Shown: one piece after another, positions 19,704 through 29,398 of the stretch
Layout of the letters: each line of letters begins with the position of its first letter
How positions within the stretch are numbered: position 1 is the stretch's first letter
Assembly (NCBI GenBank): GCA_016931625.1
Contig: JAFGEK010000055.1
Span: 1 to 46,524 of the forward strand
DNA length: 46,524 nucleotides
DNA from: Deltaproteobacteria bacterium
Lineage (GTDB): Bacteria > Myxococcota > XYA12-FULL-58-9 > JAFGEK01
Direction: 5' to 3'
Position numbers and translations under genes: made by a program
Notes under the pieces: model-generated
What the model saw: the letters and a program-made list of their open reading frames with translations, nothing else
What the model was told of the DNA's origin: nothing
Database searches by the model: none

Positions 19704-19719
19704 AATATTTATAAAATCT

Positions 19720-21039
19720 TTAAGATGCGTTTGGATCGCTCTTATTAATTACTAGCTCTGGCGCCATTAGTTGTCTGGTGGTTTTTTCGATCATTGGCGG
19801 TGGTTCAATTAGGTCATTAGGGCTAGTTGCTTCAAAATCTTTAAAACGTCTTGCTGAAACTAATATTCGGGTTTCTAGGGTGCCGACAGCATTGTTATAT
19901 GCTTCAACCGAAGCATTAAGTGATTTACCTAACCGCACAAAATGATTACCTAAATCAGTTATGCGTTTGTAAAGCTCGCGTCCTAGTTGGCCAATTTTTA
20001 TACTATTTTCGGCAACGGCTTCTTGGCGCCAACCATAGGCTATAGCTTTAAGCAAAGCGATCAGAGTTGTTGGGGTAGCTAAGACAACATTTTTTTGTGC
20101 GCCGATTTCAATAAGCGTGGGGTCTTGCTCAAGCGCGGCCGAAAAAAACATTTCGCCTGGTAAAAACATCACTACAAATTCAGGGGTTTTTTGAAACTGC
20201 TCCCAATAAGTTTTGCGAGATAAGTTTAAAATATGTTGACGTAATTGCCGCGCATGATCTGCAAGTTGTGCCGCCCGTTCATTATCATCAGTACTACTTG
20301 CAGCCTCAAGATAAGCCGCAAGTGGGGTTTTAGCATCGACGACAATGCTTTTGTTGCCGGGCAAATGAATCATTAAATCAGGTCGCAAGCGGCCATTATC
20401 AGTGTCGACGCTTTCTTGTTCGGTAAAATCGCAATAACTAACCATACCAGCCAGTTCAACCACACGACGTAGTTGCATCTCGCCCCAACGGCCTCTTACT
20501 TGTGGGGCGCGCAGAGCTTTAACCAAATTCGCAGCTTCAGTGCGCACAAGTTGTTGTGCTTCAGCCATGCTCCGCAACTCGGTAAGCAGGGCGCCATAAG
20601 CATGCTCGCGACTACGTTCGATTTCGTTGATGCGCAAATCAACTTTGCTTAATGATTCGCGCAACGGTTTAAGCAGTTCGGTAATTGCTAGCTGGCGTTT
20701 TTCAAGATCGCCTTTAGCAGCATTTTGGTATTGTCCTAAAGAAGTTTGTGCCAATTCTATAAAAGAACGCGAATTTGCACTAAGAGCATCAGATGCTAAT
20801 GCTTTAAAAGCCTCAGTGAGTTGCTGGCGAGTATTTTCAAGCAGGGCAAGTTTTTCATTAGTAGCACGACGTTCATTTTCAATGCTAGCTTCTGCTGCAG
20901 CACGACGTTCAGTTTCGGCCACTAAAAGCTGTTGTTGTTCATTGCGTAATTGTAAAAGGCGTCGCCACATTAGTAGCGCGCCGAGAGCTATACCAATAAA
21001 TAATGTTGCGATAAGAACGGTAAATTCATAAAGGTTCAT
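19720..21039 (-). CDS. rmuC: RmuC family DNA recombination protein
   Basis: The protein is about 439 residues from the ATG at 21039. A TTG three codons upstream (21048) is an alternative, and neither has a clear ribosome-binding site. An N-terminal membrane anchor (about 6-25) is followed by a long Glu/Arg/Ala coiled coil (about 28-150). The RmuC core (about 165-400) contains APQVRGRWGEMQLRRVVELAGM, PDLMIHLPGNKSIVVDAKTPL and VVMFLPGEMFFSAAL, the last two being the PD-(D/E)XK-like nuclease segments. E. coli RmuC limits recombination at inverted repeats. The size and layout are normal for the family. Confidence 0.93.
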   Translation of the reverse strand: MNLYEFTVLIATLFIGIALGALLMWRRLLQLRNEQQQLLVAETERRAAAEASIENERRATNEKLALLENTRQQLTEAFKALASDALSANSRSFIELAQTSLGQYQNAAKGDLEKRQLAITELLKPLRESLSKVDLRINEIERSREHAYGALLTELRSMAEAQQLVRTEAANLVKALRAPQVRGRWGEMQLRRVVELAGMVSYCDFTEQESVDTDNGRLRPDLMIHLPGNKSIVVDAKTPLAAYLEAASSTDDNERAAQLADHARQLRQHILNLSRKTYWEQFQKTPEFVVMFLPGEMFFSAALEQDPTLIEIGAQKNVVLATPTTLIALLKAIAYGWRQEAVAENSIKIGQLGRELYKRITDLGNHFVRLGKSLNASVEAYNNAVGTLETRILVSARRFKDFEATSPNDLIEPPPMIEKTTRQLMAPELVINKSDPNAS

Positions 21040-21205
21040 TTTGTACAACCCGTATAAGTAAAATTAACCTACAACAAGACCTGTCTTACCTACTAGGTCA
21101 AGGGGTTAAATAAAATCTCGTAAAATTTATAAAAAAGAATATGGCATTGGCTAGTATGCTAGAGTTAATATGGCTTTTAAAATTGACTTGAAGGAGAATT
21201 TAACA

Positions 21206-21886
21206 ATGCAACGTTGGCTTATTGTGGTAGCATTGCTTTTAGGCGCCTGTAGCAAGTCTGAAACCAAATCAAATTCAGCTACGACAACACCACAACCTAA
21301 ATCGATAATGGTTAACATAACAGGCCAAGCGGCAATTAGTGAAGATATCTTTAAACGATATGCTTTAGCCCAGCAAAAAATTCTTAGTCTAACTAAAAAC
21401 TATACCAACGAAATGTTAAATAATATTGAACAAACACGAAATTTAGCCAAAACTAACAAAGAAGTGGCAGCCCTAGCAGCTAAACAACAAAATGAGCGCC
21501 GACTTTTATATAATGAAAAAGTAAAAAAAATTCGTGAAGGTGCTAAAGTCGATAAAGACACCTGGAATTTACTCGACAAGCTATATGATTCTTTATTCAC
21601 TAGCAGAATGGCATGGCGCCAAGGTGGTGGGGATGCTGCTATTAAAAAGCTAGAAGAAGAGGTACAAGCCCATCTTGATAAAATGCCTGAAGATGTACGC
21701 AACGAAGCAAAGCCTGAAATGATGAAACTATCAGATGGCCTTAAAAACTTGCGTAATGGTGCAGAAACCCGCAAAAAATATGGCGACGCTGCAGTTAATA
21801 TGGCGCTTAAATATGGTGCTGAATTAGAGAATTTACGGCAAGAATTATTTCAATTAACTGTTCGACAACGCAATATACATAAGTAA
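21206..21886 (+). CDS. Small lipoprotein of unknown function
   Basis: I use the ATG at 21206, preceded by GGAG. It gives a compact lipoprotein signal (MQRWLIVVALLLGACSK) with the lipobox Cys at residue 15. The open frame could start 12 codons earlier, but that would lengthen the signal without a ribosome-binding site. The mature ~210 residues are Lys/Glu/Ala-rich and almost entirely helical, with a likely coiled coil (about 60-115). No domain is recognised. It is divergent from rmuC and convergent with the PPC-like lipoprotein gene. Confidence 0.7.
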   Translation: MQRWLIVVALLLGACSKSETKSNSATTTPQPKSIMVNITGQAAISEDIFKRYALAQQKILSLTKNYTNEMLNNIEQTRNLAKTNKEVAALAAKQQNERRLLYNEKVKKIREGAKVDKDTWNLLDKLYDSLFTSRMAWRQGGGDAAIKKLEEEVQAHLDKMPEDVRNEAKPEMMKLSDGLKNLRNGAETRKKYGDAAVNMALKYGAELENLRQELFQLTVRQRNIHK

Positions 21887-21951
21887 TGGCAATTTATATA
21901 CTGCGCCATAAAAAAGTAAGTCGCTATAACACGCAAGAGATTAGATAAATG

Positions 21952-24321
21952 CTATATTGGCGGTAGGCATGCATCAGGCCAAGTATCAGGGCAACAGGGT
22001 ACTGGATAAGCATTAGCGCATTCTGGCGCGCAGCCTTCGTCAAGTTGTATAGTAAATTGATAAGGATTAACTTCGTCCCAATCATTTGCCATATGATCAT
22101 TAACCCAAACTTGAATGTTGTTGTATTGTTCAGTGCCAGCATCATTTTGATCTGCTACATATACGCAATAGGTGTTGATATCTTCAGCAGGACCTACGCG
22201 CTCATCAAAAATTGGTTGAGTACACAGATGACGATTAACCGTATCGCATGTGCCACCATGGTTGCAAGAATGGTTGAGGCAGTCGTCTATAGTATCTGAG
22301 CTCGGTATGCCAGCACCCTGGTCTGAACGACGAGTAGCAACAATACGAATATCTACTGAACTAGCAGGCATGCTAATACGTAGGGTTAAGCCACTGCCTT
22401 TTACTCCAGTAACATCAATATTAAAAAAGTCTTGATCGCCTTCGTAAGAAATGTAACCTTGTTGAGTGATAATATATTGATTATAAGAAGCGTTTAAAAC
22501 TGAAGTTCCAGTAGGGCTACCAATAGTAACTGAACGTGGCGTTCCTAAAAAAGCACTACGATTAATGCCATACTGTAATGGTCGTACGACAAATTTATTA
22601 TCAGGATTGGTGCCTAAGTCACCATTTGTATCAGGTTCGGCTTTATGGGTAAAGGAAATCGAATACGTTTTAGTGTTACTATAACCTTGAACATAAGGAT
22701 TAGAATCAACATTAGTTACCAAAACATATAAGACTCCGCCAAAATCTGAAAATAATGGCAGTTGCGTTTCAATATAATTTGGCGACAGTCCCCCAAATTG
22801 AAAGTCGCCGGGGCCTTCAGTTGAAGGTCTTTGTACCCATGGTACTATACAAGTGTTAGTTGCGGTAATACAGTGACCGCCCGTTACGCAATCGGTATCT
22901 TCGGTGCAAGTATTAGTACTGGGAGTGAAAGTAGTTATGGTTAATATATAATCTTTATCGGGGTCAGCGTTACTATTTAATAACATGTAGATTAATGAAT
23001 TATTAGTGTTTGGAGCAGCTTGAATTTTAAACCAATCCTGATCATTTTGAGCAATAAGCGTATTTGTATTTAACGATAATGATGAAGGAGTTGTTGGTAA
23101 ATTTATATTTATCGCAGTATCTGGGGTGTCATTGCGAGTAGCTTCGCTACTATCTGTATCCAAACTTACAGTTAACTGATAAGCTGTATCAGTATCAATA
23201 TTCAGGGCATTATCTTTAACGGCGATGAAAATCGGCTCACTAGCACTTTGCACAACTATAGTTATACTACGAGTGTTGATAGCGTCCAAACCACTAGTTG
23301 AACTTGTAACCTTACTGCTAAGATATTCAGTAGTTCCTTGATACATCGTAAAAGTTGGATCGCTGCCACTGTTTTCAGGCCAAGTTAAGGTAACAGTCAC
23401 TACTGGCTGGGAACCCAAATTGGGATTAATAACATACCAATCGATATCTTTAGTAGTTGAAGCGTCACTACCTATACCACCTACGTGAGTAATATAACCT
23501 TCAACTTGAGTGCCTGATGTTAAGGTCGTTGCAAGATTTTTGGTGTCATTTGGTTCGTTGGTATCGGGATTGGCCGCAAGCGTAGTTTTGGCATAATATT
23601 TAACATCTGCATCAGCAACTTTTGATAAACTGTCACGTACTACTAGATAATAAGTTCCAGCTATGAGACTAGCAAAAGCCGTAACAATGCGATGTTGTGA
23701 AGCATTGGTAGTAGGTTCAATAACCGTGGCGAGTTTTTCACGATTGCTAACACATTGTTCACCGGCGCTGGTATTGCAATCAGCATTGGTAATACAAGTT
23801 TCGCCAAAGGCAGCGCGGCGGCAACCACCTCGCAAAGTATCACACACTTGCGTAGTATCAGCACACTTATTATCTGTACCGCATGCTGGTGGACTGGCCG
23901 GCATGCAAGCACCAACTGGGCCATACCAATCAAGTGCCAATTGCATCGTAGCTAATTTAGAGTAGCTAATATCTACGGTTAGCAATTGCGCTGCGGCAAG
24001 ATCGATCTTCCAGTAATCTTGGTCGCGCTGTGGGCACATGGTATCTGAAGCATCTGTACCTGCCGTCAAGGTAAAAGCAGTATCAAAACCAAGTGAATCA
24101 TCTACCGGGCACACCACAGTATTATTACCCGTATCAGGCGCGTCAGCTTTACCGGTGGCGTCAGTTTCGCACGCCGCGAGAATGCTTGCAAACGCGATAA
24201 CTAATGTGCGCGCAAACAGTCTAATTGCGGGTCGAATTTTGTTGGCTCGACGAAAGTTTGTTGATCGCAGTATCCTTCGGTAAGACAAGTTCCATAGGGG
24301 CAAAGGTCGTTGTGATGGCAT
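21952..24321 (-). CDS. Surface lipoprotein with PPC-like beta-sandwich domains and Cys-rich inserts
   Basis: This 789-residue protein starts at ATG 24321, which has GAGGA about 9 nt upstream. That places its first 121 bp inside the 3' end of the preceding gene in another frame. A long Arg-rich leader precedes the lipobox (ASILAAC, Cys51). The mature protein repeats a motif typical of bacterial pre-peptidase C-terminal (PPC) domains: QDYWKIDL, DIDWYVI, NDQDWFKI and GDQDFFNI. Between them are Cys-rich stretches (for example CGTDNKCADTTQVC and CTEDTDCVTGGHC) resembling those of the upstream VWA lipoprotein. No protease domain is present, so it is probably a structural or adhesive surface protein. 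It is the last gene of the surface block. Confidence 0.7.
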   Translation of the reverse strand: MPSQRPLPLWNLSYRRILRSTNFRRANKIRPAIRLFARTLVIAFASILAACETDATGKADAPDTGNNTVVCPVDDSLGFDTAFTLTAGTDASDTMCPQRDQDYWKIDLAAAQLLTVDISYSKLATMQLALDWYGPVGACMPASPPACGTDNKCADTTQVCDTLRGGCRRAAFGETCITNADCNTSAGEQCVSNREKLATVIEPTTNASQHRIVTAFASLIAGTYYLVVRDSLSKVADADVKYYAKTTLAANPDTNEPNDTKNLATTLTSGTQVEGYITHVGGIGSDASTTKDIDWYVINPNLGSQPVVTVTLTWPENSGSDPTFTMYQGTTEYLSSKVTSSTSGLDAINTRSITIVVQSASEPIFIAVKDNALNIDTDTAYQLTVSLDTDSSEATRNDTPDTAININLPTTPSSLSLNTNTLIAQNDQDWFKIQAAPNTNNSLIYMLLNSNADPDKDYILTITTFTPSTNTCTEDTDCVTGGHCITATNTCIVPWVQRPSTEGPGDFQFGGLSPNYIETQLPLFSDFGGVLYVLVTNVDSNPYVQGYSNTKTYSISFTHKAEPDTNGDLGTNPDNKFVVRPLQYGINRSAFLGTPRSVTIGSPTGTSVLNASYNQYIITQQGYISYEGDQDFFNIDVTGVKGSGLTLRISMPASSVDIRIVATRRSDQGAGIPSSDTIDDCLNHSCNHGGTCDTVNRHLCTQPIFDERVGPAEDINTYCVYVADQNDAGTEQYNNIQVWVNDHMANDWDEVNPYQFTIQLDEGCAPECANAYPVPCCPDTWPDACLPPI

Positions 24322-27170
24322 TTTTGCGCGTCCTCACTTGGTAAACACCAGCCAAGCTTCTCATCACACGTACCGCTGGGGCAAGGCATATCATTGCCGC
24401 ATGGTAGCGTTGTGAAAATACTGGTAAGACAAAAGCCGCGTTCTTCCGAGCAAAGATCACCCGGTTTACAGTCGCGCTCATCGCGACAGGCGGCAAAGGG
24501 ATCGACTGGGCAATAACCAAGCTCGGTGTCACAAACATCACCAAAACCAGCACAATCGGCATTGTTAGTGCAAGCTTTGGGGGTATAACCTGCTGACAGG
24601 CACCAGCCGTGTTTAACACTACATATACCATCGCCAGCACCTGAGCTTGTATCACAATCACTATTTCTTATGCATGGTACACAACTGCCATTTACACAAG
24701 GTGAGCCACGGCAGTCATCTCTATTATTGCAGGCGCCACTTGGTGGAGCACCTGAGCGCGGTCGGCAGCGGGAAGAGGCTAAATCACATTGGTTTGGGCG
24801 ATTATCAGTGGCTAATTCGCAATAAAAACAGACACTCGGCCCTGATTCGTCAACATCATTGCCATTTTCGCATCCTTCATCAATTAGACTCGGATTGCCA
24901 GCACCATCAAAGTCAATTAGCCCATCACCATCATCATCAAGCCCATTAGAACAGGCATACTCAATATTAGTTAGTGATAATTCTTCGTTTGGATCACTTG
25001 CGGCATAGCAGCCAGGGTCAGCGGGGAAATCAACTAAACCATTGCCGTCATTATCGATATGATCTGAACATTCGGGCAATGTAGTTGGGTCGGTTTCCTC
25101 AATGTCATAAGCACTCTGACATCCGGGATCTAGCGGCCAATCAATTAAACCATCACCATCGTTATCAACGCCATCTTTGCAAGCGGTTGAAGGAGATTCA
25201 TCATTATCCATTGAATCGAAACAGTCGGGGTCATTTGGATAATCGGTTTTACCGTCACCATCATTGTCAATACTATCACTACAAGCGGGGCATAAGCCGA
25301 CATAAACACCATCGAGAGGCTCGCCTACTGCAGTAGGTGGACGATAACAGCGACAGGAGCCATCATCTTCGAGGCGACACCAACGAGTATTTAAACCACA
25401 ATCACTATTAACACTCATATTACAGCGGGTGTTATTAGGTTGATAAATAGGGCTGGCATCATAAGTATGTGAGGGCCGACGCATAGGTAATTCAAACCGC
25501 CCTCCTGGTGGCGTTTTTAAATCACGCTCGGCAATAAAGCGTGCTTCAACACAAGCAACTCGGTAGAGTAGATCATGAAGTGGATCATCATAGGGAGCTT
25601 CGGCAAAGTAAAGCATTATACGATTCCAGCCAGCACGGTCATTTGGTGGTGGCAAGTTTTCGCTGCTCAACCCAGCACGTGCTGAACCTAATTGAATATT
25701 AGAAACAGAAAAATCATAACATGCTTGACCGTCAGTAATAGTACGCTCAGCTTGCAAATAGTTATAGGCGTTATCAGCACGTGAACCAGCGTCATCTACT
25801 TTAGGATCAGTATGCCAGCGTAATTCGTTAGCATCAGAGCCACCATCATTATCAGCATCGAGTTCACTGTCTTGCAGAGGCGTAGCGCTGCGAGGATTAC
25901 CACCACTCTTTAACTCTACATCGTCAGTAATGCCATCATTATCGGTATCAACGCTTTTACGAGATGTGCCAATAAGCATTTCTTCGCAGTCACGCAACCC
26001 ATCACCATCAGTATCCATCATATCAGCTTCAGTACAACGTGTATCAGAAGGATCTAATGGATTAAGGCCACTGCTGCGAAAGCGCCATTCGATAAAGTCA
26101 TTAATGCCATCACCATCACTATCGGCAAGAGTTGAGCGTGAGCCAATGATATCTTCTTCCCTATCACTTAGACCATCACTATCAGTATCGGCTTCAACTG
26201 AGTCGCCGTTTGGTATCGCCCCAGTATTAAATACGGTAAATTGTGATAAGGCATACATGCGACGAGCTTTTGCTAATTCAAAACTTTGAAAACTTATAGC
26301 ATCACCATTTTCAAATTGAGCAAAAGAACCACCACCTACACTAGCCATACGCATCAGTAAAGCACGAGTCTGATGCCCAAGGCTTTCATTATTATTAGCG
26401 GCAAGTGGGTCAACGCGCAGATATTGCCGTAAACAGTCATTTTCGCTATCGCTAGCATTACCAGGAATAAATGCACGTGGGTCAGTGACAAATGCAGTGC
26501 TAAATTCTATGGGAACACGATGCATTGCAGATAGTTGAGATATATTTTTCACGCCATTGACCGCAGCAGTTGGTGAGTTTGCTTCACCGCTACAATTGTT
26601 TGGATAGGGCATACCGTCTGATAAGAAAATTATCTGATAGCGACTGCGTGCACGAGCAATATCAGGTAATCGCGCCATATCACTATCAAGCATTAAAAAT
26701 GCGGTAGATAATGCTTTTTCGTAGCTAGTATTAGCCCCGGGATTGGCTACACTCATTAAAGAAGAAAGCAAGGTACGGCCATCACTGGTAAAACCAGGCA
26801 GCCCACTTTTATCGCGTGTATGCACGGTAATATCACCATAAAAACTAAGTAAAGCAAATTCGACACCCGGTTGCAGACGATAAGTAGTAGGGTCTTCGAC
26901 AAAACGCATAATTACTTCACGTACAGCATCGACACGACGGTTGCTGGGATCGGTTACCACCATTGAGTTTGAGCGGTCGATGATAAACATTATTTTTAAA
27001 AAAGCGTCTAAGGTAGAAGCTTTCTCAGCACACATTGAACCATTAAGGGTTATTTTATTATCTATAGGATGTTCGCGAAGTTCAGGCGGTATATATATTT
27101 CGCTTTTTGAACAACTAGCAATATAAGTGAGCAAAAGCAGTAATGGAGCATGTCGTATCATGATAACCAT
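24201..27170 (-). CDS. VWA lipoprotein with TSP3, IDNDGDG and Cys-rich repeats
   Basis: This 989-residue lipoprotein has its lipobox Cys at residue 20 (YIASC). A von Willebrand A domain follows, with MIDAS motif DRSNS at 65-69 and SDGMPYP further on. Thrombospondin type 3 calcium-binding repeats run from about 320 to 460 (DTDSDGLSDREE, DTDGDGLRDCEE). A domain shared with its upstream paralogue lies near 475-570 (DGQACYDF, LYFAEAP, ACVEARFI). Four repeats of the form C-x-D-x-IDNDGDG-x-x-D-x-P-x-DPGC follow (about 625-770). The tail (about 780-985) holds repeated Cys modules of the pattern C-x-x-x-x-DC...C...GYC. It starts 29 bp after the upstream VWA gene and has GAAGG before the ATG. The role is likely surface adhesion or matrix assembly, inferred from the domains. 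Confidence 0.8.
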   Translation of the reverse strand: MVIMIRHAPLLLLLTYIASCSKSEIYIPPELREHPIDNKITLNGSMCAEKASTLDAFLKIMFIIDRSNSMVVTDPSNRRVDAVREVIMRFVEDPTTYRLQPGVEFALLSFYGDITVHTRDKSGLPGFTSDGRTLLSSLMSVANPGANTSYEKALSTAFLMLDSDMARLPDIARARSRYQIIFLSDGMPYPNNCSGEANSPTAAVNGVKNISQLSAMHRVPIEFSTAFVTDPRAFIPGNASDSENDCLRQYLRVDPLAANNNESLGHQTRALLMRMASVGGGSFAQFENGDAISFQSFELAKARRMYALSQFTVFNTGAIPNGDSVEADTDSDGLSDREEDIIGSRSTLADSDGDGINDFIEWRFRSSGLNPLDPSDTRCTEADMMDTDGDGLRDCEEMLIGTSRKSVDTDNDGITDDVELKSGGNPRSATPLQDSELDADNDGGSDANELRWHTDPKVDDAGSRADNAYNYLQAERTITDGQACYDFSVSNIQLGSARAGLSSENLPPPNDRAGWNRIMLYFAEAPYDDPLHDLLYRVACVEARFIAERDLKTPPGGRFELPMRRPSHTYDASPIYQPNNTRCNMSVNSDCGLNTRWCRLEDDGSCRCYRPPTAVGEPLDGVYVGLCPACSDSIDNDGDGKTDYPNDPDCFDSMDNDESPSTACKDGVDNDGDGLIDWPLDPGCQSAYDIEETDPTTLPECSDHIDNDGNGLVDFPADPGCYAASDPNEELSLTNIEYACSNGLDDDGDGLIDFDGAGNPSLIDEGCENGNDVDESGPSVCFYCELATDNRPNQCDLASSRCRPRSGAPPSGACNNRDDCRGSPCVNGSCVPCIRNSDCDTSSGAGDGICSVKHGWCLSAGYTPKACTNNADCAGFGDVCDTELGYCPVDPFAACRDERDCKPGDLCSEERGFCLTSIFTTLPCGNDMPCPSGTCDEKLGWCLPSEDAQKCHHNDLCPYGTCLTEGYCDQQTFVEPTKFDPQLDCLRAH

Positions 27171-27199
27171 CTTACCTTCAATCTTTGCTAAACCTCACG

Positions 27200-29287
27200 C
27201 TATTGAGGAGTTATGCAATCGGTAGTTGGGTCAAAGATATTACCTAATGCTTCATCACTATTAAATATTGGGTCATCACTCCATAAATATTTAAAGAAAC
27301 GTTCATCTACATCGCGGTTGCCAAAATCGGGATCATTTTCATCTACCACCGATAATTGCACTTCACCGCCAGCAGGAACTTTTAAACTTGGTGGTATATA
27401 ACGAGCATTAATACAAGCGGTGCGGATTAATGGTGGTCCAGCAAGATTATCTGCCATGCTTTCGACTATATATAAACGAATATTGTTATGTCCTACTTCT
27501 AAATTCAAGTCATTGTTTTCTTTAGTTGGAGCAAGTTTTATATGCCTAATTACAAAGTCGTAGCATGGTCGGCCATCAACAGTTTTTTCTACTTCTTCTA
27601 AATCATAACGATAACGAGCTTGGGTAATAACATTACTTTGTAGTGATAAAGGTGGCAAATGCCATGTAGATTCGCGACCATTGGGAATGCCGTCACCATC
27701 AAAATCACGCTCATAATCCCAAAGCAAGGGATCAGTACCAAAGGCTAATTCAAGTGGATCAGGGATGCCATCATGGTCAGTGTCGGGTGTCGAGCTGTTA
27801 AGACCATAATTATTTTCTTCACAATCATGTATGCCATCGCGGTCAGTATCAATATAGGCGCGCCCATTTGGACCAATTTCAAAATTGCAATTCATTGGTG
27901 CGGTTTTGTCACAGGGAGCAAGGGGGTCAGCACCGTCAACGTCAACAAGTTTGGGCATACAGGCATCTAATGGATCAAAACCAAATGAACGACGATGCTC
28001 TTCAAAAGCGTCGCTATAGCCATCACCATCAGTGTCGGCGACACGTAATTTTGTACCAATTTTTATTTCTTCAGCATCAGAAAGTCCGTCACCATCAGTA
28101 TCAACAGTATAACCTTGAGCATTAGGTAAGGCCATCAAGTTATTGGCAATAAAGCCACGAACTACACGTGGTTGTTGCAGCGATTGATAGTCAATTTGTA
28201 AAAAGTTAATTTGATCACCACCATAAAACTGCATGAAGAGCCCATCACCAATATTGGCCATTTCTTGGACGAGTGGGATAGCTTGAGCGGGATCACCGAA
28301 AAGTTGAATAATCGCATCATTTGCTTGCGGATCGAGCACTAAACCAGTGTGCATGCGCATTTCACCGACACCATAACGTGAGGCAAGATCCATAATATCT
28401 TGGACTTTAGCTAAAATTTGATAGGGTTGGTTATAATCATTGCCGGCCATTAGCTCTAAGGTAGATAGGCCACCAAAGAGAGTGGCATAATTAGGAAGAT
28501 CCCAACATAAAGTGTTGTTATAGGTGCAAGTCGTACCGTTGCATACAGTAGTATCAACTTCATCGCTTACATGTAGCGTGCAATTGATATAATCTTGATT
28601 TTCGCAAATATCATTTAGACCGTCGATGGTGTCTAACGGATCAAGATCATTACCAGCGCCTACTTTGCATTGCGGATCTGGGAATCCATCAGAAATAAAA
28701 ATAATTACATATTTTGTACGCCCTAGCTCAGCAGGGCCCCTTGTAGGGTCATTTCGTATATCGGTCATATCGCGCAACAATTCAGCGTAAGCAACCGCCA
28801 GTGCACCCTGGTAGTCAGTAAGGGTATCAGCTTTGGTAAGATCAATTAATCCCGGCATTATAGTAGATAAATCATTAGTGAAAACTGGTGGTGGCACAGG
28901 ATTACCAAAATTTGGGGGAGTAGTAGATACCGCCGCATTGAATACTATAATTTTAAAGTAGACATTGGGTTGACCAAGAAGTGCACCAATGGCGTTTTCA
29001 ACCGCAACTACTCGTTGGCGGTTTTGATCGCTAAATTGCAAGGATCCCGAGCCGTCAACAATGAACATTATTTTGACCGGATAGGCGATATCAGCGGCTG
29101 GAGAGGCGCAAAAGCTACCCTTTATAGTAAGTTCGTCGTCATATTCGAGTGATATAACCTCAACTTGCGGATATTCAAGCCTTGAATCAGTACAAGCGCT
29201 TAAAAAAATAAAATAAGTGAGGGCTAAAAGGGGAGCACAACCACAAAAGGAACGAGTACGGCATCTTAACTTACTAAAATAACCCAC
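27200..29287 (-). CDS. VWA lipoprotein with TSP3 repeats (paralogue)
   Basis: The start is GTG 29287 with GAGGT upstream. The 695-residue lipoprotein has its lipobox Cys at residue 32 (FLSAC). The VWA domain has MIDAS motif DGSGS at 78-82 and FISDGFPDP. TSP3-type Asp-rich repeats run from about 390 to 540 (DTDGDGLSDAEEIKIG, DTDRDGIHDCEE, DTDHDGIPDPLE). The C-terminal domain (about 560-640; DGRPCYDFVIRHIKL, RLYIVES, ACINARYIPP, VPAGGEVQL) is shared with the downstream VWA lipoprotein. The two N-termini also match (GS-x-C and KIMFI-x-D). They are therefore tandem duplicates, with the downstream copy extended by repeats. The MIDAS and TSP3 repeats imply calcium or magnesium dependence. Confidence 0.8.
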   Translation of the reverse strand: MGYFSKLRCRTRSFCGCAPLLALTYFIFLSACTDSRLEYPQVEVISLEYDDELTIKGSFCASPAADIAYPVKIMFIVDGSGSLQFSDQNRQRVVAVENAIGALLGQPNVYFKIIVFNAAVSTTPPNFGNPVPPPVFTNDLSTIMPGLIDLTKADTLTDYQGALAVAYAELLRDMTDIRNDPTRGPAELGRTKYVIIFISDGFPDPQCKVGAGNDLDPLDTIDGLNDICENQDYINCTLHVSDEVDTTVCNGTTCTYNNTLCWDLPNYATLFGGLSTLELMAGNDYNQPYQILAKVQDIMDLASRYGVGEMRMHTGLVLDPQANDAIIQLFGDPAQAIPLVQEMANIGDGLFMQFYGGDQINFLQIDYQSLQQPRVVRGFIANNLMALPNAQGYTVDTDGDGLSDAEEIKIGTKLRVADTDGDGYSDAFEEHRRSFGFDPLDACMPKLVDVDGADPLAPCDKTAPMNCNFEIGPNGRAYIDTDRDGIHDCEENNYGLNSSTPDTDHDGIPDPLELAFGTDPLLWDYERDFDGDGIPNGRESTWHLPPLSLQSNVITQARYRYDLEEVEKTVDGRPCYDFVIRHIKLAPTKENNDLNLEVGHNNIRLYIVESMADNLAGPPLIRTACINARYIPPSLKVPAGGEVQLSVVDENDPDFGNRDVDERFFKYLWSDDPIFNSDEALGNIFDPTTDCITPQ

Positions 29288-29331
29288 GACCTACCTCATA
29301 CCACAAAAGGGTTGCCACACCACGCAATAAA

Positions 29332-29359
29332 CGCCGCACCCGGAGGAGCAGGTGCGGCG
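29332..29359 (-). terminator. Strong hairpin between the TSP3 gene and the VWA lipoprotein genes
   Basis: A 9-bp GC-rich stem, CGCCGCACC (29332-29340) with GGTGCGGCG (29351-29359), encloses a 10-nt loop. On the minus strand it is followed by TTTATT. It lies about 40 bp after the stop of the upstream gene and 45 bp before the next GTG, so it probably ends or attenuates transcription from the MYXO-CTERM-like gene. Confidence 0.6.
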
Positions 29360-29398
29360 CTTTATATTATTGCATAGTTTTTATAAGGATACCCTTAT

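Noticed and set aside
24647-25336. Plus-strand His-rich frames opposite the VWA lipoprotein
   Set aside because: They are antisense shadows of GAT-rich (Asp) codons in the calcium-binding repeats.
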